A stretch of 64,000 nucleotides of DNA. Source: Entomortierella parvispora. Lineage: Eukaryota; Mortierellomycota; Mortierellomycetes; Mortierellales; Mortierellaceae. The first letter of the stretch is position 1. Each line of letters starts with the position of its first letter. Location: positions 1 to 64,000 of the forward strand of contig OY752154.1 in assembly GCA_963573315.1 (NCBI GenBank), written 5' to 3'. The position numbers and the translations under genes were made by a program. The notes under the pieces are model-generated. The model searched no databases, was not told where the DNA came from, and saw only the letters and a list, made by a program, of their open reading frames with translations. Positions 8,974 to 19,126 of the stretch are shown here, in pieces.

Positions 8974-9435
8974 ATTTATTGTTATACCTGTTTGTATCTA
9001 TTTTATAAGGTTAAATATTTAAAAAGATTTAAAACTATTATTATAAATTTTTAAAATTTATAATCACAAATTATTATATAAATATAATAAAATTTAATTT
9101 GTTTATAACGTATTATTGATTTAAATAATCGGACTGAAGTTAAGTGCACCTATAGTGTATTCTTCTGAGGAATTTAATCTAAGTTTATTATAAATCCGGT
9201 AAAATTTACGATTAATTAATTATTAATTTCTAAATTAATAGTAAGGTCTTTAGGACTATGTATTTTGTGATAATTTATTTTTCCTTAGTATACTTTATAT
9301 AAACTTATATACTTTATATAAACCTATATTCTTATCTTAAAAAGGTAATATTAATTATTCTTATAAGAATAATTGTAGTGATTATTTTCTCCAATAGGGT
9401 TGATTACTAGTTGAATTCTTTCCTCAAACAAAAAA
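8974..9435. other. Intergenic, no gene seen
   Basis: AT-rich. Holds AAGTGCACCTATAG near 9139, recalling a phrase in rnl domain VI (33743) and a hairpin near 28395, but too short to call. A short direct repeat of CTTATATACTTTATATAAAC lies near 9290-9330. Confidence 0.45.
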
Positions 9436-10524
9436 ATGACAATAATAAAATTATTATTTTTAGTACTGCCGATACCGTTAGCTTCTCCCAATTATTTATC
9501 AACAATCTTAATTCACAGATTTATTCTTCTAATAATTATAATTATAACATTAGGAGGATTATTTCAAACAACATTATTACCTCAAATCCCTAGCATCTTG
9601 GGTGGTTTTTCTTTTACCGAAGAACCTGATCTTTTCTTATCATTTATTCCTTCTTTTCAAGATAGTCTTTTATTAGAACCTGTAATAGTTTATTCTAATG
9701 CAGACACAGATAAATTACGAATTTTAACAGATAACAAAGGTAAAGCTGGGATATACCAGTGGAAACATGAAAAATCTGGTAAGATCTATATAGGATCTGG
9801 TGTAAATTTGTCTAGACGGCTAAAATGCTATTATTCTTTAGCTTATATTTCTCGTATTCGAAATATGCTTATTTATAAAGCTTTACTTAAATACGGTTAT
9901 CCCGCATTTAGTTTAACGATTCTTGAATACATAGACATATCAAATTTATCTAAAGAACAAGCTCGTAATTTAATATTAGCACGTGAAGATTTTTATCTTA
10001 AACAAATCTTTGAAGTAGATGAGCCGAATACTTACAATATGCTTAAAGTAGCTGGTTCTTCGCTAGGTGCTACACATTCCGCAAAAACAATTGCTTTAAT
10101 GAGTATAGCTAAAACTGGTAAGAATAATCCTTTTTATAATAAAACTCATACAATAGAAACTATCGCAAAAATTAGTGAAGCTAATAAAGGTAAGATAATT
10201 TCAGTAGAAACAAAAGCAAAATTAAGTAAATCACAAAAAAGCATAGATAGAAAAGGTATTAATAATCCAGCTAGTAAAAAAGTATTTATTTTTTCATTTG
10301 AATCAGAGAAAAATGAATATATACTATGTTATTCTTTTGTTACTTGTACAGAAGCAGCTAAATTTTTTAAATGTAGCGTAAAAACTATTTCTATACATCT
10401 CAAAAGTGGAAAGATTTATCAAAAGAAATGGTTTTTATCTTCAACCTTAAATTTAAAGCAGAACAGCCAAGTTAACTCAGATTTTCCCTCCCCTTTAAGA
10501 GGAGAAGGGATTTCTGAGGAATAG
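9436..10524 (+). CDS. GIY-YIG homing endonuclease with captured nad2 N-terminus
   Basis: 362 residues. The first 55 or so follow nad2 (IPLAS, YLSTILIHR, LGGLFQTTLL) with the middle of that nad2 segment missing. The nuclease domain has KAGIYQWKHEKSGKIYIGSG near 102-121 and ARE at about 182. NUMOD3-like repeats (GKNNPFYNKTHT, KGINNPASKK) and a C-terminal NUMOD1-like segment (CTEAAKFFKCSVKTI) follow. The frame is intact. The clear upstream nad2 leader seen at 3599 is much weaker here. It lies between trnL and trnW; no displaced host gene is visible, so its target site is unclear. AACTCCCCCC follows about 25 bases after the stop. Confidence 0.87.
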   Translation: MTIIKLLFLVLPIPLASPNYLSTILIHRFILLIIIIITLGGLFQTTLLPQIPSILGGFSFTEEPDLFLSFIPSFQDSLLLEPVIVYSNADTDKLRILTDNKGKAGIYQWKHEKSGKIYIGSGVNLSRRLKCYYSLAYISRIRNMLIYKALLKYGYPAFSLTILEYIDISNLSKEQARNLILAREDFYLKQIFEVDEPNTYNMLKVAGSSLGATHSAKTIALMSIAKTGKNNPFYNKTHTIETIAKISEANKGKIISVETKAKLSKSQKSIDRKGINNPASKKVFIFSFESEKNEYILCYSFVTCTEAAKFFKCSVKTISIHLKSGKIYQKKWFLSSTLNLKQNSQVNSDFPSPLRGEGISEE

Positions 10525-10649
10525 AAAATGGGCTATTCAATACAATAATATTTTAACTCCCCCCACACGAAGGTCCCCCAAATATATTTACTCTAACTAA
10601 TTTTTTATATAAAAAGTTTTTAACTGTTTTTCTATATAAAATAATTAAT

Positions 10650-10722
10650 AGGATGATAGTTTAATTGGTTAAAGCAGTCGACTCCAAACCGACTAATGGA
10701 GGTTCAAGTCTTCCTCGTCCTG
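10650..10722 (+). tRNA. trnW: tRNA-Trp(CCA)
   Basis: Acceptor AGGATGA/TCGTCCT. The anticodon loop CTCCAAA gives CCA, on a stem with one A-C mismatch at its base. Most fungal mitochondria have TCA here so as to read TGA as Trp; this gene should read TGG only. All Trp codons checked in the intact genes of this window are TGG, in agreement. Confidence 0.87.
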
Positions 10723-11367
10723 AAATAAAATTATTTTTACGGGCCCAACGGGGAGAGTAAATTGATTGACTGAATAGGTAATTTATATTGAATAAACATG
10801 ATAGTTCATTTTCAACGTTTACAGAGATAAAATTGTTATCTATAATATCAAGGAATAAAATTCATTTATTATTATACAATTTCTTTTTATCTAAATATTA
10901 TTATACAATTTCTTTTTATCTAAATATTTTTATAAATTATATATGCTGTAATCTAAATATTCTGTAGCATTTATATAAGAAAAAAGATTAAAACACAAAA
11001 TTTTATTTTGTTATTGAACAAATATCTTTATTTATTTTTATCTATTTTTAAAAATTAAATATCTTAATTTATTAATTTTACATCCTTATTTTCATCGAAA
11101 AATAATGTATAAAATAAATCGGGGAATTATTAATAATGACAATTAAATTTCTTAAATTTATATTAAAAATTTTTTAATATTCTATTTTATTCTATTTTAT
11201 TTTATTCTATTCTATAAAAGCATAACATAGATCGTATAAGTTTTTAGTATTAAGAAAGGAAAAAAGGTTTATAGATAAGGTTTAATTTTTAATTAAGATA
11301 TTAACAGTTTAAGTCTTTTCTATTTGAAATGTAATAATTTCATACCTAGTTCCTTTCTTATAAATTG
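10723..11367. other. Intergenic, no gene seen
   Basis: AT-rich. A 30-base unit containing TATACAATTTCTTTTTATCT is repeated near 10872-10925, and TTCTATTTTA repeats occur near 11180-11215. No gene is supported. Confidence 0.5.
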
Positions 11368-11480
11368 TTAAGTGTAAAATTACTATAATATGATTATAAT
11401 TATTTATATTATCATTTTTAAATTAGTTAATTCTTTAATTAGAAAAATTAATATTATGGGATATATTATATAAATAAAAA
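11368..11480 (+). promoter_or_regulatory. cox3 5' leader
   Basis: The block from GTTAAGTGTAAAATTACTAT to AATATTATGGGAT recurs, nearly unchanged over about 105 bases, upstream of the rnl intron 2 endonuclease (32655-32767). Retention in front of a different ORF suggests expression signals; the exact element is unknown. Confidence 0.6.
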
Positions 11481-13262
11481 ATGTATAAAACTATACAATC
11501 ACATCCTTTTCATTTAGTAGAACCATCACCATGGCCTTTAGCGGCTTCATTAGCATTATTAACTACAACACTTAGTGGTGTAATGTATTTTAATAATTAT
11601 GCTAATGGTGGTTTATTATTAACATTAGGTTTAATTTCTACTGTATTATCTATGAGCCTTTGGTTTAGAGATATAATAATAGAAGGAACCTTTCAAGGGT
11701 CTCATACTTCTAAAGTACAACAAGGATTAACATTAGGATTTATTTTATTCGTAATTTCTGAAGTATTCTTCTTTATTTCTCTTTTCTGGGCTTTCTTCCA
11801 TTCAGCTTTAAGCCCTACAGTGGAATTAGGTTGTATGTGGCCTCCAGCAGGTATAGAAGTTATGAACCCTTAATCCCAGGGGCGTATATTTATTAAGAAT
11901 ATAATGAGAATAAGGCTATATGCTGGAAACTCCTTAGAGCTTTGAGTACTTCTCTTATTACTATTTAGCGTGTTGCTTGTAATAGAAGAAAGTAAAAATC
12001 TTAAAGATTGGACAATCAGCAGGAAACCAAAGATACTATAATATATTATTTATTTAGTAGTCTAGTAGGGTCCTCAGAGACTACACGCCTTACATCCAGT
12101 AAATGTAACTGGATGATGATATAGTCCGAACAATTATGAAAGTAATTGATAACCATTTGTGGGTTTCATTTAGTTTATTAGCATTTTCGCCTACACGAGT
12201 TTTAAATAGTTCTCCTGATAATATATCGTTGAAAAACTCACCTTTACCTGAAGATTTATTTAAAATTGTAGTTGGGCTTGTTTTAGGAGATGCTCATATT
12301 TACAGATCTAAAACGGAAAATGCTAGTTTACACATAGAGCAGTCATTGGAAAAAGAGGCATATCTGAGACATTTATATGATTTACTTAAAGATTATTGTA
12401 AATCTTCACCAGTTATTAGAACTAGAACAAGTAAAGGGTCCGGTGTTACTACTCATTCTATTAGATTCACAACTAGACAATTAGCTTGTTTTACTCAGTT
12501 ACATAGTATATTTTATATAAACAAAGTAAAAACAGTACCATTAGATATTGAGAATTACATAGCTGCTAGTAGTTTAGCTTATTGGGCAATGGATGATGGT
12601 GGTAAAGCTGGGTCAGGATTTCATTATAATACTCAGGGTTTAACTCTAGAAGAAGTAACTATGCTTTCTAACATCTTATTAAATAAATTCAAATTAATTA
12701 ATACTATACAGAAACATAGAAATGGATATAGAATATATATTTCTAGTAAATCAATGAATGATTTTAGAGCTTTAGTTAAGCCCTATTTCCATAGTTCTAT
12801 GATGTATAAATTAGACTAAATACCACAAATGATTTTAACAACCAAAATTTATTGTGGGAAGTACCTCTATTAAATACAGTTTTATTATTATCTTCAGGAG
12901 CTACTGTAACTTTAGCTCATCATGGATTAATACAAGGTAATAGAAAATTTACTATTTACGGGCTTATTGCTACTATAATTTTAGCAATACTTTTCACAGG
13001 ATTCCAAGGATTCGAATATATTAATGCTCCTTTCACAATAGCAGATTCTGTTTATGGTAGTACATTCTATTTTACAACAGGATTCCATGGATTTCATGTA
13101 CTTATTGGAACAATATTTATAGCTGTAGGTTTATATAGAGTTATAAATTATCATTTTACTGATTTCCATCATGTTGGATTAGAAGCTGCAATTATATATT
13201 GGCATTTTGTAGATATCGTATGGTTATTAGTGTTCATTTTCTTCTACTATTGGGGTTCATAA
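11481..13262 (+). CDS. cox3: Cytochrome c oxidase subunit 3 (two exons)
   Basis: Core membrane subunit of complex IV. Exon 1 is 11481-11870 (130 codons, from MYKTIQSHPFHLVEPSPWP to WPPAGIEVMNP) and exon 2 is 12855-13262 (WEVPLLNT to YYWGS). Joining CCT|TGG keeps the frame and gives 265 residues, close to the usual 265-270. Diagnostic blocks are FHLVEPSPWPL, SEVFFFISLFWAFFHS, SSGATVTLAHH and HFVDIVWLLVFIFFYYWGS. The CCCCC motif follows the stop (AAAACTCCCCCTCCC). The start is the first ATG after the leader. Confidence 0.96.
11871..12854 (+). other. cox3 group I intron
   Basis: Bounded by CCT|TAATCCC and TTATTG|TGGGAAG. The 5' part holds a core with TATATGCTGGAAACTCC, TTAAAGATTGGACAATCAGCAGG, CCTCAGAGACTACACG and GATGATATAGTCC. 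This core is nearly the same as in cox1 introns 2 and 4 and rnl intron 1, and the features suggest subgroup IB. The endonuclease ORF follows the core. Confidence 0.88.
12136..12819 (+). CDS. LAGLIDADG endonuclease in cox3 intron
   Basis: 227 residues, placed after the intron core and free-standing rather than continuous with exon 1. Motifs are IVVGLVLGDAHIYRSK (near 48) and [13 protein letters not shown] (near 148), the two LAGLIDADG_2-type helices. It ends HSSMMYKLD. It probably cleaves intronless cox3 and may also help splicing. No breaks are seen. Confidence 0.9.
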   Translation: MKVIDNHLWVSFSLLAFSPTRVLNSSPDNISLKNSPLPEDLFKIVVGLVLGDAHIYRSKTENASLHIEQSLEKEAYLRHLYDLLKDYCKSSPVIRTRTSKGSGVTTHSIRFTTRQLACFTQLHSIFYINKVKTVPLDIENYIAASSLAYWAMDDGGKAGSGFHYNTQGLTLEEVTMLSNILLNKFKLINTIQKHRNGYRIYISSKSMNDFRALVKPYFHSSMMYKLD

Positions 13263-14410
13263 TAACCCAATCAATAAAACTCCCCCTCCCATTTTATAAA
13301 TACCTAAGGAGATATTAAGTCTCTTTTATGAAAATGAAGTTCATAAGAGTTTAGTAATTATTTTTTTATTGGATCTATAAAATAGATGGAATAGAATAAT
13401 TCTATATATTATCTTAAATAAAAAATAACATTCTTTATGAATACTTTTGAATTAAAATTTAAATAATATTAATGTTAATTATTATTAAATCTTAATATTT
13501 TTTGATTAATAATTCTTTAGATTGTAAATCATCTTTATTTACAATAAAAATAGATAAAAACTTTATATTAATTCAGAGAGGGAAGCATATATAAAATTTT
13601 TCACAATGTATAATTATTATTTATTTCCCTATAATATTTTTGAATTCTTATAATTTTAATTTATATTAATCTCGTTTAATTGAATATTACATCATTGGTT
13701 TTTATATAATTTATATTTATTTAATATCTAGAAATAGTATAATGAAATGATTTATATATTTAGCAGCTTTTATACATGAATTAAAGGATTTATGCAGTAT
13801 TGTAATTTTCATTTCTTAATTAAATAAATAAAAACACTTTTTACTTAATTCTACTTCAGTGTTCTTACTAAAAAAATTTTTATGAACTTCACTTATTTTT
13901 GATTTAGTTTTATAGAATGAAATCTATCTATTAAAGCTTACTTATTTTATCCTGAGTTTCTATACTTAATATTTAATTTACTGTACAATTCATTTCAGAT
14001 AATAAATTTTAGTAATGTATAAATATATTATAGTAAGGTTTAAATTAATCAAGATAAAATTGTTTTCTAGTTAAAAATATTTTCTTATTATTTTCATTCA
14101 ATTCCAAAATAACTAATTTTTATTTTTTTCCATTTATATTTTGATATCCTTAAAAGTGTGTAAGAATATTTTTCATTATTAACTGTTTTAACATGATAAT
14201 TAATTTTTTTTTATAAGTTAATTGAAGACCTATTATAGGTTTAGTAAAATCTTTTTATTTATAAATTCATAAATTCTACATTTGTCTTTAAAATCTGATC
14301 GGATTTGATATTAAAAATCTTGAATATCTTTACATTCATAAATCGATTTTATTTTAAATTTATTATTAGTATTTTTATATAAAATAATTCCCGATAAAAA
14401 TTTAATAAAA
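13263..14410. other. Intergenic, no gene seen
   Basis: More than 1.1 kb of AT-rich sequence between convergent cox3 (plus) and nad4 (minus), with the C-rich motif of cox3 at 13279-13290 and that of nad4 at its other end. No tRNA, ORF or recognised relic. Confidence 0.5.
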
Positions 14411-15862
14411 TTACAGTAGGGGGGTGTTTACCTGAATTAGTAAAGAACTTAATCCAAGATGTAAAGATTCTAATACTATGTTAGGGTAAATACCTAGTAT
14501 AAATGATACTATAATTAATGGAAGAACTACAAAGAATTCTCTTCGTGTAATATCCGGCATAGTACTCATATATCTTGAGGCTTGACCAAAACTCACTCTA
14601 TTAAATAACCAAATTGAGTAAGCTGCAGATAAGAACATTCCGGTTGCACCTAAAATAGTAATTATTGGGTTTAATTGGAAAGCTCCAGCGTATGACATAA
14701 ATTCACCTATAAAATTACCTGAGAATGGAGTACCGATGTTTGCTAAAGTAGCAAAGAAGAAGATAAGAGACAAGATCGGCATTGAAGTTGCTATACCTCT
14801 ATAGTATTTAATAATTCTAGTATGGGATCTTACATATAAAATATCACCTACAATAATAAATAATAAAGGAGAAATTACACCATGTGCTAAACCTAAAATT
14901 ACGGCACCTTCAAGACCTTGTAAGTTATTAGAGAAAAGACCAAGTACTACAACTCCCATATGACTTACTGAGCTATAGGCAATAATAGCTTTAACATCTA
15001 TTAATCTTAAACAAGTTAAAGAAGCATAAATAATACTAATAACTGCTAAAGTATAAATTAATGGCGTAAAATACAAGGTAGCTTCTGGGAAATAAGGGAT
15101 CATAACTCGTAATGCTAAATAAGTAGCTAATTTTAAAATAACTCCAGCTAATAATACAGATCCACCGATTGGAGCTGCAACATGAGCAAATCCTAACCAA
15201 ATATGACCAGGGATTAATGGAGTTTTAACTATGAAAGCTATTAAAAATCCTATAAATAATAATTTTTGGATATCTGTACCGAAATCTATAGTAGATAAGA
15301 TTTGGAAATCTGTAGTTCCTGTTAATATAAAAATAGTAATAATTGATAATAACATAAATAATGATCCTGCTAAAGTATATAAGAATAATAAAAATCCTGC
15401 TTTTTCTTTAGTTAATAAATCACCATAACTTAATATGATTATAAATAAAGGGATCAAAATTGATTCAAAGAACATATAGAATAATAATAAATCTAAAACT
15501 ATAAAAGTTGCTATTAATAAACTTTCTAATATTAAAAAATTTAATAAATAATGTTTAAGATTATTTTTATGATTCCAACTTGTCAATATTATAATTGGGA
15601 ATAAAAATGTAGTTAATAATACAAAGAATAAAGAGATACCATCAATCCCTACATTAAAATGACAGAATGAAATTTCAGCCCATTCTTGAACAAATTGGTA
15701 TTCATGAGTATTATTATCAAATTTTCCCCAAATTATTAAAGAAACAATAAAGTTAACAATAGTAGATCCTAAGGTAATTTGTTTCATTAATGATTCATTT
15801 TTGTTTACAAAAAGTAAACTTAAAGCACCTATTAAAGGTATAAAAAATAATGCTGTAAGCAT
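14411..15862 (-). CDS. nad4: NADH dehydrogenase subunit 4
   Basis: Antiporter-like proton-pumping subunit of complex I. 483 residues with about 13 hydrophobic segments. Diagnostic blocks are NVGIDGISLFFVLLTTFLFP near 70, FYMFFESILIPLF near 126, PLIPGHIWLGFAHVAAPIGGSVLLAG near 217 and AIIAYSSVSHMGVVVLG near 295. No intron is seen. The last residues NTPLL are encoded by the C-rich motif (AACACCCCCCT), so stop and putative 3' signal overlap. It starts at ATG 15862, with 600 bases of AT-rich sequence upstream. Confidence 0.97.
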   Translation of the reverse strand: MLTALFFIPLIGALSLLFVNKNESLMKQITLGSTIVNFIVSLIIWGKFDNNTHEYQFVQEWAEISFCHFNVGIDGISLFFVLLTTFLFPIIILTSWNHKNNLKHYLLNFLILESLLIATFIVLDLLLFYMFFESILIPLFIIILSYGDLLTKEKAGFLLFLYTLAGSLFMLLSIITIFILTGTTDFQILSTIDFGTDIQKLLFIGFLIAFIVKTPLIPGHIWLGFAHVAAPIGGSVLLAGVILKLATYLALRVMIPYFPEATLYFTPLIYTLAVISIIYASLTCLRLIDVKAIIAYSSVSHMGVVVLGLFSNNLQGLEGAVILGLAHGVISPLLFIIVGDILYVRSHTRIIKYYRGIATSMPILSLIFFFATLANIGTPFSGNFIGEFMSYAGAFQLNPIITILGATGMFLSAAYSIWLFNRVSFGQASRYMSTMPDITRREFFVVLPLIIVSFILGIYPNIVLESLHLGLSSLLIQVNTPLL

Positions 15863-16546
15863 ATTGATTATTATATTTTACGCCTTTGAGGCGATGTTTA
15901 ATTTCTAGTCTTTATTTAATTTCTTAATGAAAGCCCGAATAGGCATCAAGAAGCTTTCTAAATACTCTTAACAAATTGTAAAGATTTATAAAGTAGCTCT
16001 TTTTACCTTATCTAAGATATAATTTTTATTATATAATAATTACTTACGGACTGTTTCAGTTGTCTTAATTATTTTCCTCTTTTTTCTAAAAAAAGAAAAT
16101 TCTAAAAAGAAACTTAATAAAAAATTTTTTTACATAATTATTTAAAATTTAGCGATATATAGATAAAAATATTTTTAATGAGAAATATTGAATATTATAT
16201 TTATATTTGGGAGAGAGTTTATTTATTATTAACGGTAAAGTTTTTTATGGCCTCTTATATTATTTAATAATTAATTTATTTCATTAGATAAAATAATAAA
16301 AAAATATTTATCATAATAAAATGTTAAATATAATAATTATACTATATTTACAAATATATCTCAATTTTCCCTTGAGTATTAATTAAAATTTTTAATATTT
16401 CAATATTAGCATTTTCATAAAATAGCATAATTACTTTTATAAGATTCATTTCCATTCTTATTATTGGTTGAATATTAATATAATTTATTAAGGAATTATA
16501 TTTATATTAAATTTGTTAGAGTTATGAATAAAGGGGGGGTGTTAAT
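15863..16546. other. Intergenic, no gene seen
   Basis: AT-rich upstream region of nad4 and downstream region of the rps3 relic. On the minus strand CTTTACCGTTAATA (16227-16240) resembles the core of the cox2/atp9 leader block. A short GC-rich hairpin CGCCTTTGAGGCG lies at 15880-15892. Confidence 0.45.
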
Positions 16547-16642
16547 TTAAGGTAAAATTGACACGTTATTTGATACTGGTTTAGATGATGAAATCCAAAC
16601 TTTTACAGTAATCTGAAACTTATACTCTAACTCATAAGATAA
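16547..16642 (-). pseudogene. Displaced 3' end of rps3
   Basis: On the minus strand the translation reads ...YKFQITVKVWISSS... and ends VSILP then TAA, followed by ATTAACACCCCCC. This is the normal type of rps3 C-terminus (compare AISIKVWLSSS in the fused gene at about residue 243). It has no start and lies just beyond the endonuclease fused to rps3, so it is the tail replaced by the insertion. Confidence 0.82.
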
Positions 16643-16736
16643 ATAGTATATATTTTACCACCCTACTAACATCTTATTATTTTCTATTATAGAAAACTAA
16701 GTTAAATTCTTCCTTTAATTTTAAACTTTATTATTA

Positions 16737-17594
16737 CTATAAGATAACTCTTGATAGAATAAATTTTTCTTTAAATACTTTGTCACTTATACTATAATTT
16801 AATATAGTTTGTATACTGCAATTAAAATGTTCTGCTGCTTTATTGGCTGAATAAAAAGTATTAACGATATTTGACTTATCTAAAGTATATACATATATTG
16901 TAGTACCTTTAGCCATGCTCATTTTCAGTTTAGTCTCTGCTAAATGAGTACGACCATACATCACGTTATTCTCACCTTTAAATTTTGCATTTGTTTCTTC
17001 TGCCCGTTTTTGACCTTTACGAGCCTCACTAATTTTAGCTTTAGTCTCTTCAGTGTGCGAAAGACCTAGCATTCCTCGTGGGAGATCCTTAATAGAAATT
17101 TTATACATAGGATTATTTTCTCCTGACATTTTAATACTTCTAGTTAATTTAGATTCTTCAGATTGCTTATAACCTAAAGGAGATCCAGCTATTTTTAATA
17201 AATTGAATTCAGGTAAAAGCGTACTAATATAGTGTTGCTCTCGTTCAAGAATTAATTTACGTGCTTCTTCCTTAGATAGATTTGAGATATTAATATACTC
17301 AAGTATAGAAAGACTAAAATTTGAGTATCCGTGTTGTAAAATTGCATTGTAAATATAGCTATTTCCTTTGTTTTTATTTGAAATAATGGATACTTTATAA
17401 TAATCTCTTAACCGGTTAGATAAATTAATTGAGCTTCCAATATAAAACTTACCTGATTCTTTATGTTTCCACATGTAAATACCGCTAAGATTTTTATTCT
17501 CTTTTAAAATACGTGATTTTTCAATAAAAGCATTTTCATAAAAGATAGCAGGAATAAAATTATTAGATTCATTATTATTTGTAAAGCTAGGTCC
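16737..17594 (-). CDS. GIY-YIG endonuclease domain of the rps3 fusion
   Basis: Has LSGIYMWKHKESGKFYIGSS near residues 339-358 of the fusion, the RLRDYYK helix, catalytic-region ILEYINISNLSKEEARKLILEREQHY, then NUMOD3-like repeats (GENNPMYK, GENNVMYGRTHLAETK) and a C-terminal NUMOD1-like segment (ANKAAEHFNCSIQTIL). It resembles the proteins at 9436 and 21225. It has no leader of its own and relies on rps3 expression. Confidence 0.9.
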   Translation of the reverse strand, partial: GPSFTNNNESNNFIPAIFYENAFIEKSRILKENKNLSGIYMWKHKESGKFYIGSSINLSNRLRDYYKVSIISNKNKGNSYIYNAILQHGYSNFSLSILEYINISNLSKEEARKLILEREQHYISTLLPEFNLLKIAGSPLGYKQSEESKLTRSIKMSGENNPMYKISIKDLPRGMLGLSHTEETKAKISEARKGQKRAEETNAKFKGENNVMYGRTHLAETKLKMSMAKGTTIYVYTLDKSNIVNTFYSANKAAEHFNCSIQTILNYSISDKVFKEKFILSRVIL

Positions 17595-18503
17595 TAAGGT
17601 GCTGAAACTGCGAGATCGAATTATTGGGTTTGTAAAATTATTGACTCCTCCTTTAAAAATAGTTGTACTTTGTACAAGGGGGGTGTTCATTATATTTGAA
17701 GAAAATGAACGGTCTAAGTTAGAAACCTGATTATTGCTTGTCACAGATGAAGAAAGCCAAACTTTAATAGAAATAGCTCCATTTTTTCCTTTGAAAGAAA
17801 ATTTGTTAGCATCAATTAAGCTATTATTACTATTAAGAGATAAAGTACCTATAGATTTTCGTACTACTCGTGTTCTAGAAGCTGCTTTTCGATTAGATAA
17901 TCGTCCTGATATAACTATTTTAATACCTGATAAATACATCGGATCTAATCTAGTAGAAGAATATTTAATTAAATCTTTAATATTTTCTAGATTATTTTTA
18001 ATACTACTAGGTTTAACTAATTTGGCTTTTTTAAATAAATTTCGTGTAATCATATTGAATTTACCTTTTTTTATATTAAAGGCGATGTATTGCGCTAAAA
18101 TGCAAGAATTTAAATAAGGATAATGAATTCTTACAGGTCTTAATTCAACAGGTTTACCATATAAATTAGATAATTTTAAAATTAAACTAGTAAATTTAAT
18201 AGCAGGTGATAAACTTTTTTGTATAGATGATATATTTCTTCTTGATTGTCTAGAAGGTTTATTTATTTTTGATATTGGTAAATTTAAAAAATAATAAAAA
18301 TTAATTACGATTTTATTAGAATCTTTATTAAATTTAGGTTTTGAAATTAAAGCAAATTGAAAATAATGTTTAATAATATTTAAAGCTATTTTATCTGCTC
18401 CGTAATAAGTCTGAAGTTCATTTTCAGAGCAGAAATGATATGATGTGCTTGTCCAATTTTGTTTTGTTTTTAATCGTAAACTTATAGGATGTTTACTACC
18501 CAT
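16737..18503 (-). CDS. rps3: Ribosomal protein S3 fused to GIY-YIG endonuclease
   Basis: Residues 1 to about 255 are mitochondrial uS3, a small-subunit protein near the mRNA entry: GSKHPISLRLKTKQNW at the start, YYFLNLPISK near 70, GIKIVISGRLSNRKAASRTR near 193-212, and GAISIKVWLSS at 242-252. The frame then runs through the C-rich motif (read as MNTPL, about 272-276) and a Ser-rich linker into a GIY-YIG enzyme (about 305-588). The gene is free-standing, as in basidiomycetes, not within an rnl intron. The native tail survives as a relic at 16547-16642. How the S3 part works with a 330-residue extension is unknown; cleavage is possible. Confidence 0.93.
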   Translation of the reverse strand: MGSKHPISLRLKTKQNWTSTSYHFCSENELQTYYGADKIALNIIKHYFQFALISKPKFNKDSNKIVINFYYFLNLPISKINKPSRQSRRNISSIQKSLSPAIKFTSLILKLSNLYGKPVELRPVRIHYPYLNSCILAQYIAFNIKKGKFNMITRNLFKKAKLVKPSSIKNNLENIKDLIKYSSTRLDPMYLSGIKIVISGRLSNRKAASRTRVVRKSIGTLSLNSNNSLIDANKFSFKGKNGAISIKVWLSSSVTSNNQVSNLDRSFSSNIMNTPLVQSTTIFKGGVNNFTNPIIRSRSFSTLGPSFTNNNESNNFIPAIFYENAFIEKSRILKENKNLSGIYMWKHKESGKFYIGSSINLSNRLRDYYKVSIISNKNKGNSYIYNAILQHGYSNFSLSILEYINISNLSKEEARKLILEREQHYISTLLPEFNLLKIAGSPLGYKQSEESKLTRSIKMSGENNPMYKISIKDLPRGMLGLSHTEETKAKISEARKGQKRAEETNAKFKGENNVMYGRTHLAETKLKMSMAKGTTIYVYTLDKSNIVNTFYSANKAAEHFNCSIQTILNYSISDKVFKEKFILSRVIL

Positions 18504-18700
18504 TTTTTTTATTGTCTTCCCTCTTTAATCCTAATTTTGTCCATATTAAATATAACTTTCCTAATCTTTTTTCAGAGAAGTAAAGTATTTAGCCTATGAT
18601 AAATCAAAACTTGCTATCTTTCTCCGGACCAATATAAAATTAAATAAAACTATAAGGTCATACCAGGACGAGTGGCGATTACGCCTCCCTTGATATTTAT

Positions 18701-18772
18701 TGCCAGATGTCTGAGTCGAACAAACAAAGTATGATTACAAATCACAAATTTTACCAGTTAAATTAATCTGAC
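18701..18772 (-). tRNA. trnT: tRNA-Thr(UGU)
   Basis: The minus strand has acceptor GTCAGAT/ATCTGGC and anticodon stem-loop TGTGA-TTTGTAA-TCATA (anticodon TGT). The T arm is imperfect. It lies 200 bases upstream of rps3, on the same strand. Confidence 0.82.
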
Positions 18773-18960
18773 TTTATAATTATAAAAAGATTATAGCCAC
18801 AGATCTGAATATAATAAATATCTTGAGGATATAGGTTTTAAAAGAAATTGGTTTATAATTTTTTTCTTCTCCTAGCTTTTTCAATCGATTATATTTATAT
18901 TAAGATTTCTTTTATTAATATAAATTCTTTGGATTAAAGAATCATTTAATTATTTTAATA

Positions 18961-19074
18961 ATGGTTAGTGAAGCTGAAAAATTCTTTAAAGCTCAGAATA
19001 AAATAATATCCAAATATGTTAAAAGTGATGAGGTATTTAGAGATAAATATGTAATATGTTTATCTAAAAAATAA
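18961..19074 (+). pseudogene. C-terminal fragment of a GIY-YIG endonuclease
   Basis: Translates as VSEAEKFFKAQNKIISKYVKS... ending YVICLSKK and stop. It matches the last 36 residues of the ORF ending at 19747 with a few changes. The following spacer (ATAGTCCAATAATAATTATAGGG...) is also duplicated after 19747. It is a displaced tail of the endonuclease itself. Confidence 0.85.
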
Positions 19075-19126
19075 ATAGTCCAATAATAATTATAGGGATA
19101 ATACATCATTATTGTAAATATAAAGT

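Noticed and set aside
9139-9170. Possible second rnl fragment (AAGTGCACCTATAG)
   Set aside because: Only about 14 bases match rnl near 33743; flanks do not align.
9411-9593. 60-codon frame overlapping the start of the 9436 endonuclease
   Set aside because: Out-of-frame shadow of the nad2-like head.
13263-14410. Hidden gene in the cox3-nad4 spacer
   Set aside because: No frame, tRNA fold or leader block; composition uniformly AT-rich.
17734-18117. 127-codon plus-strand frame opposite rps3
   Set aside because: Lies wholly within the rps3 coding region in antisense; its hydrophobic look follows from the complement of rps3 codons.
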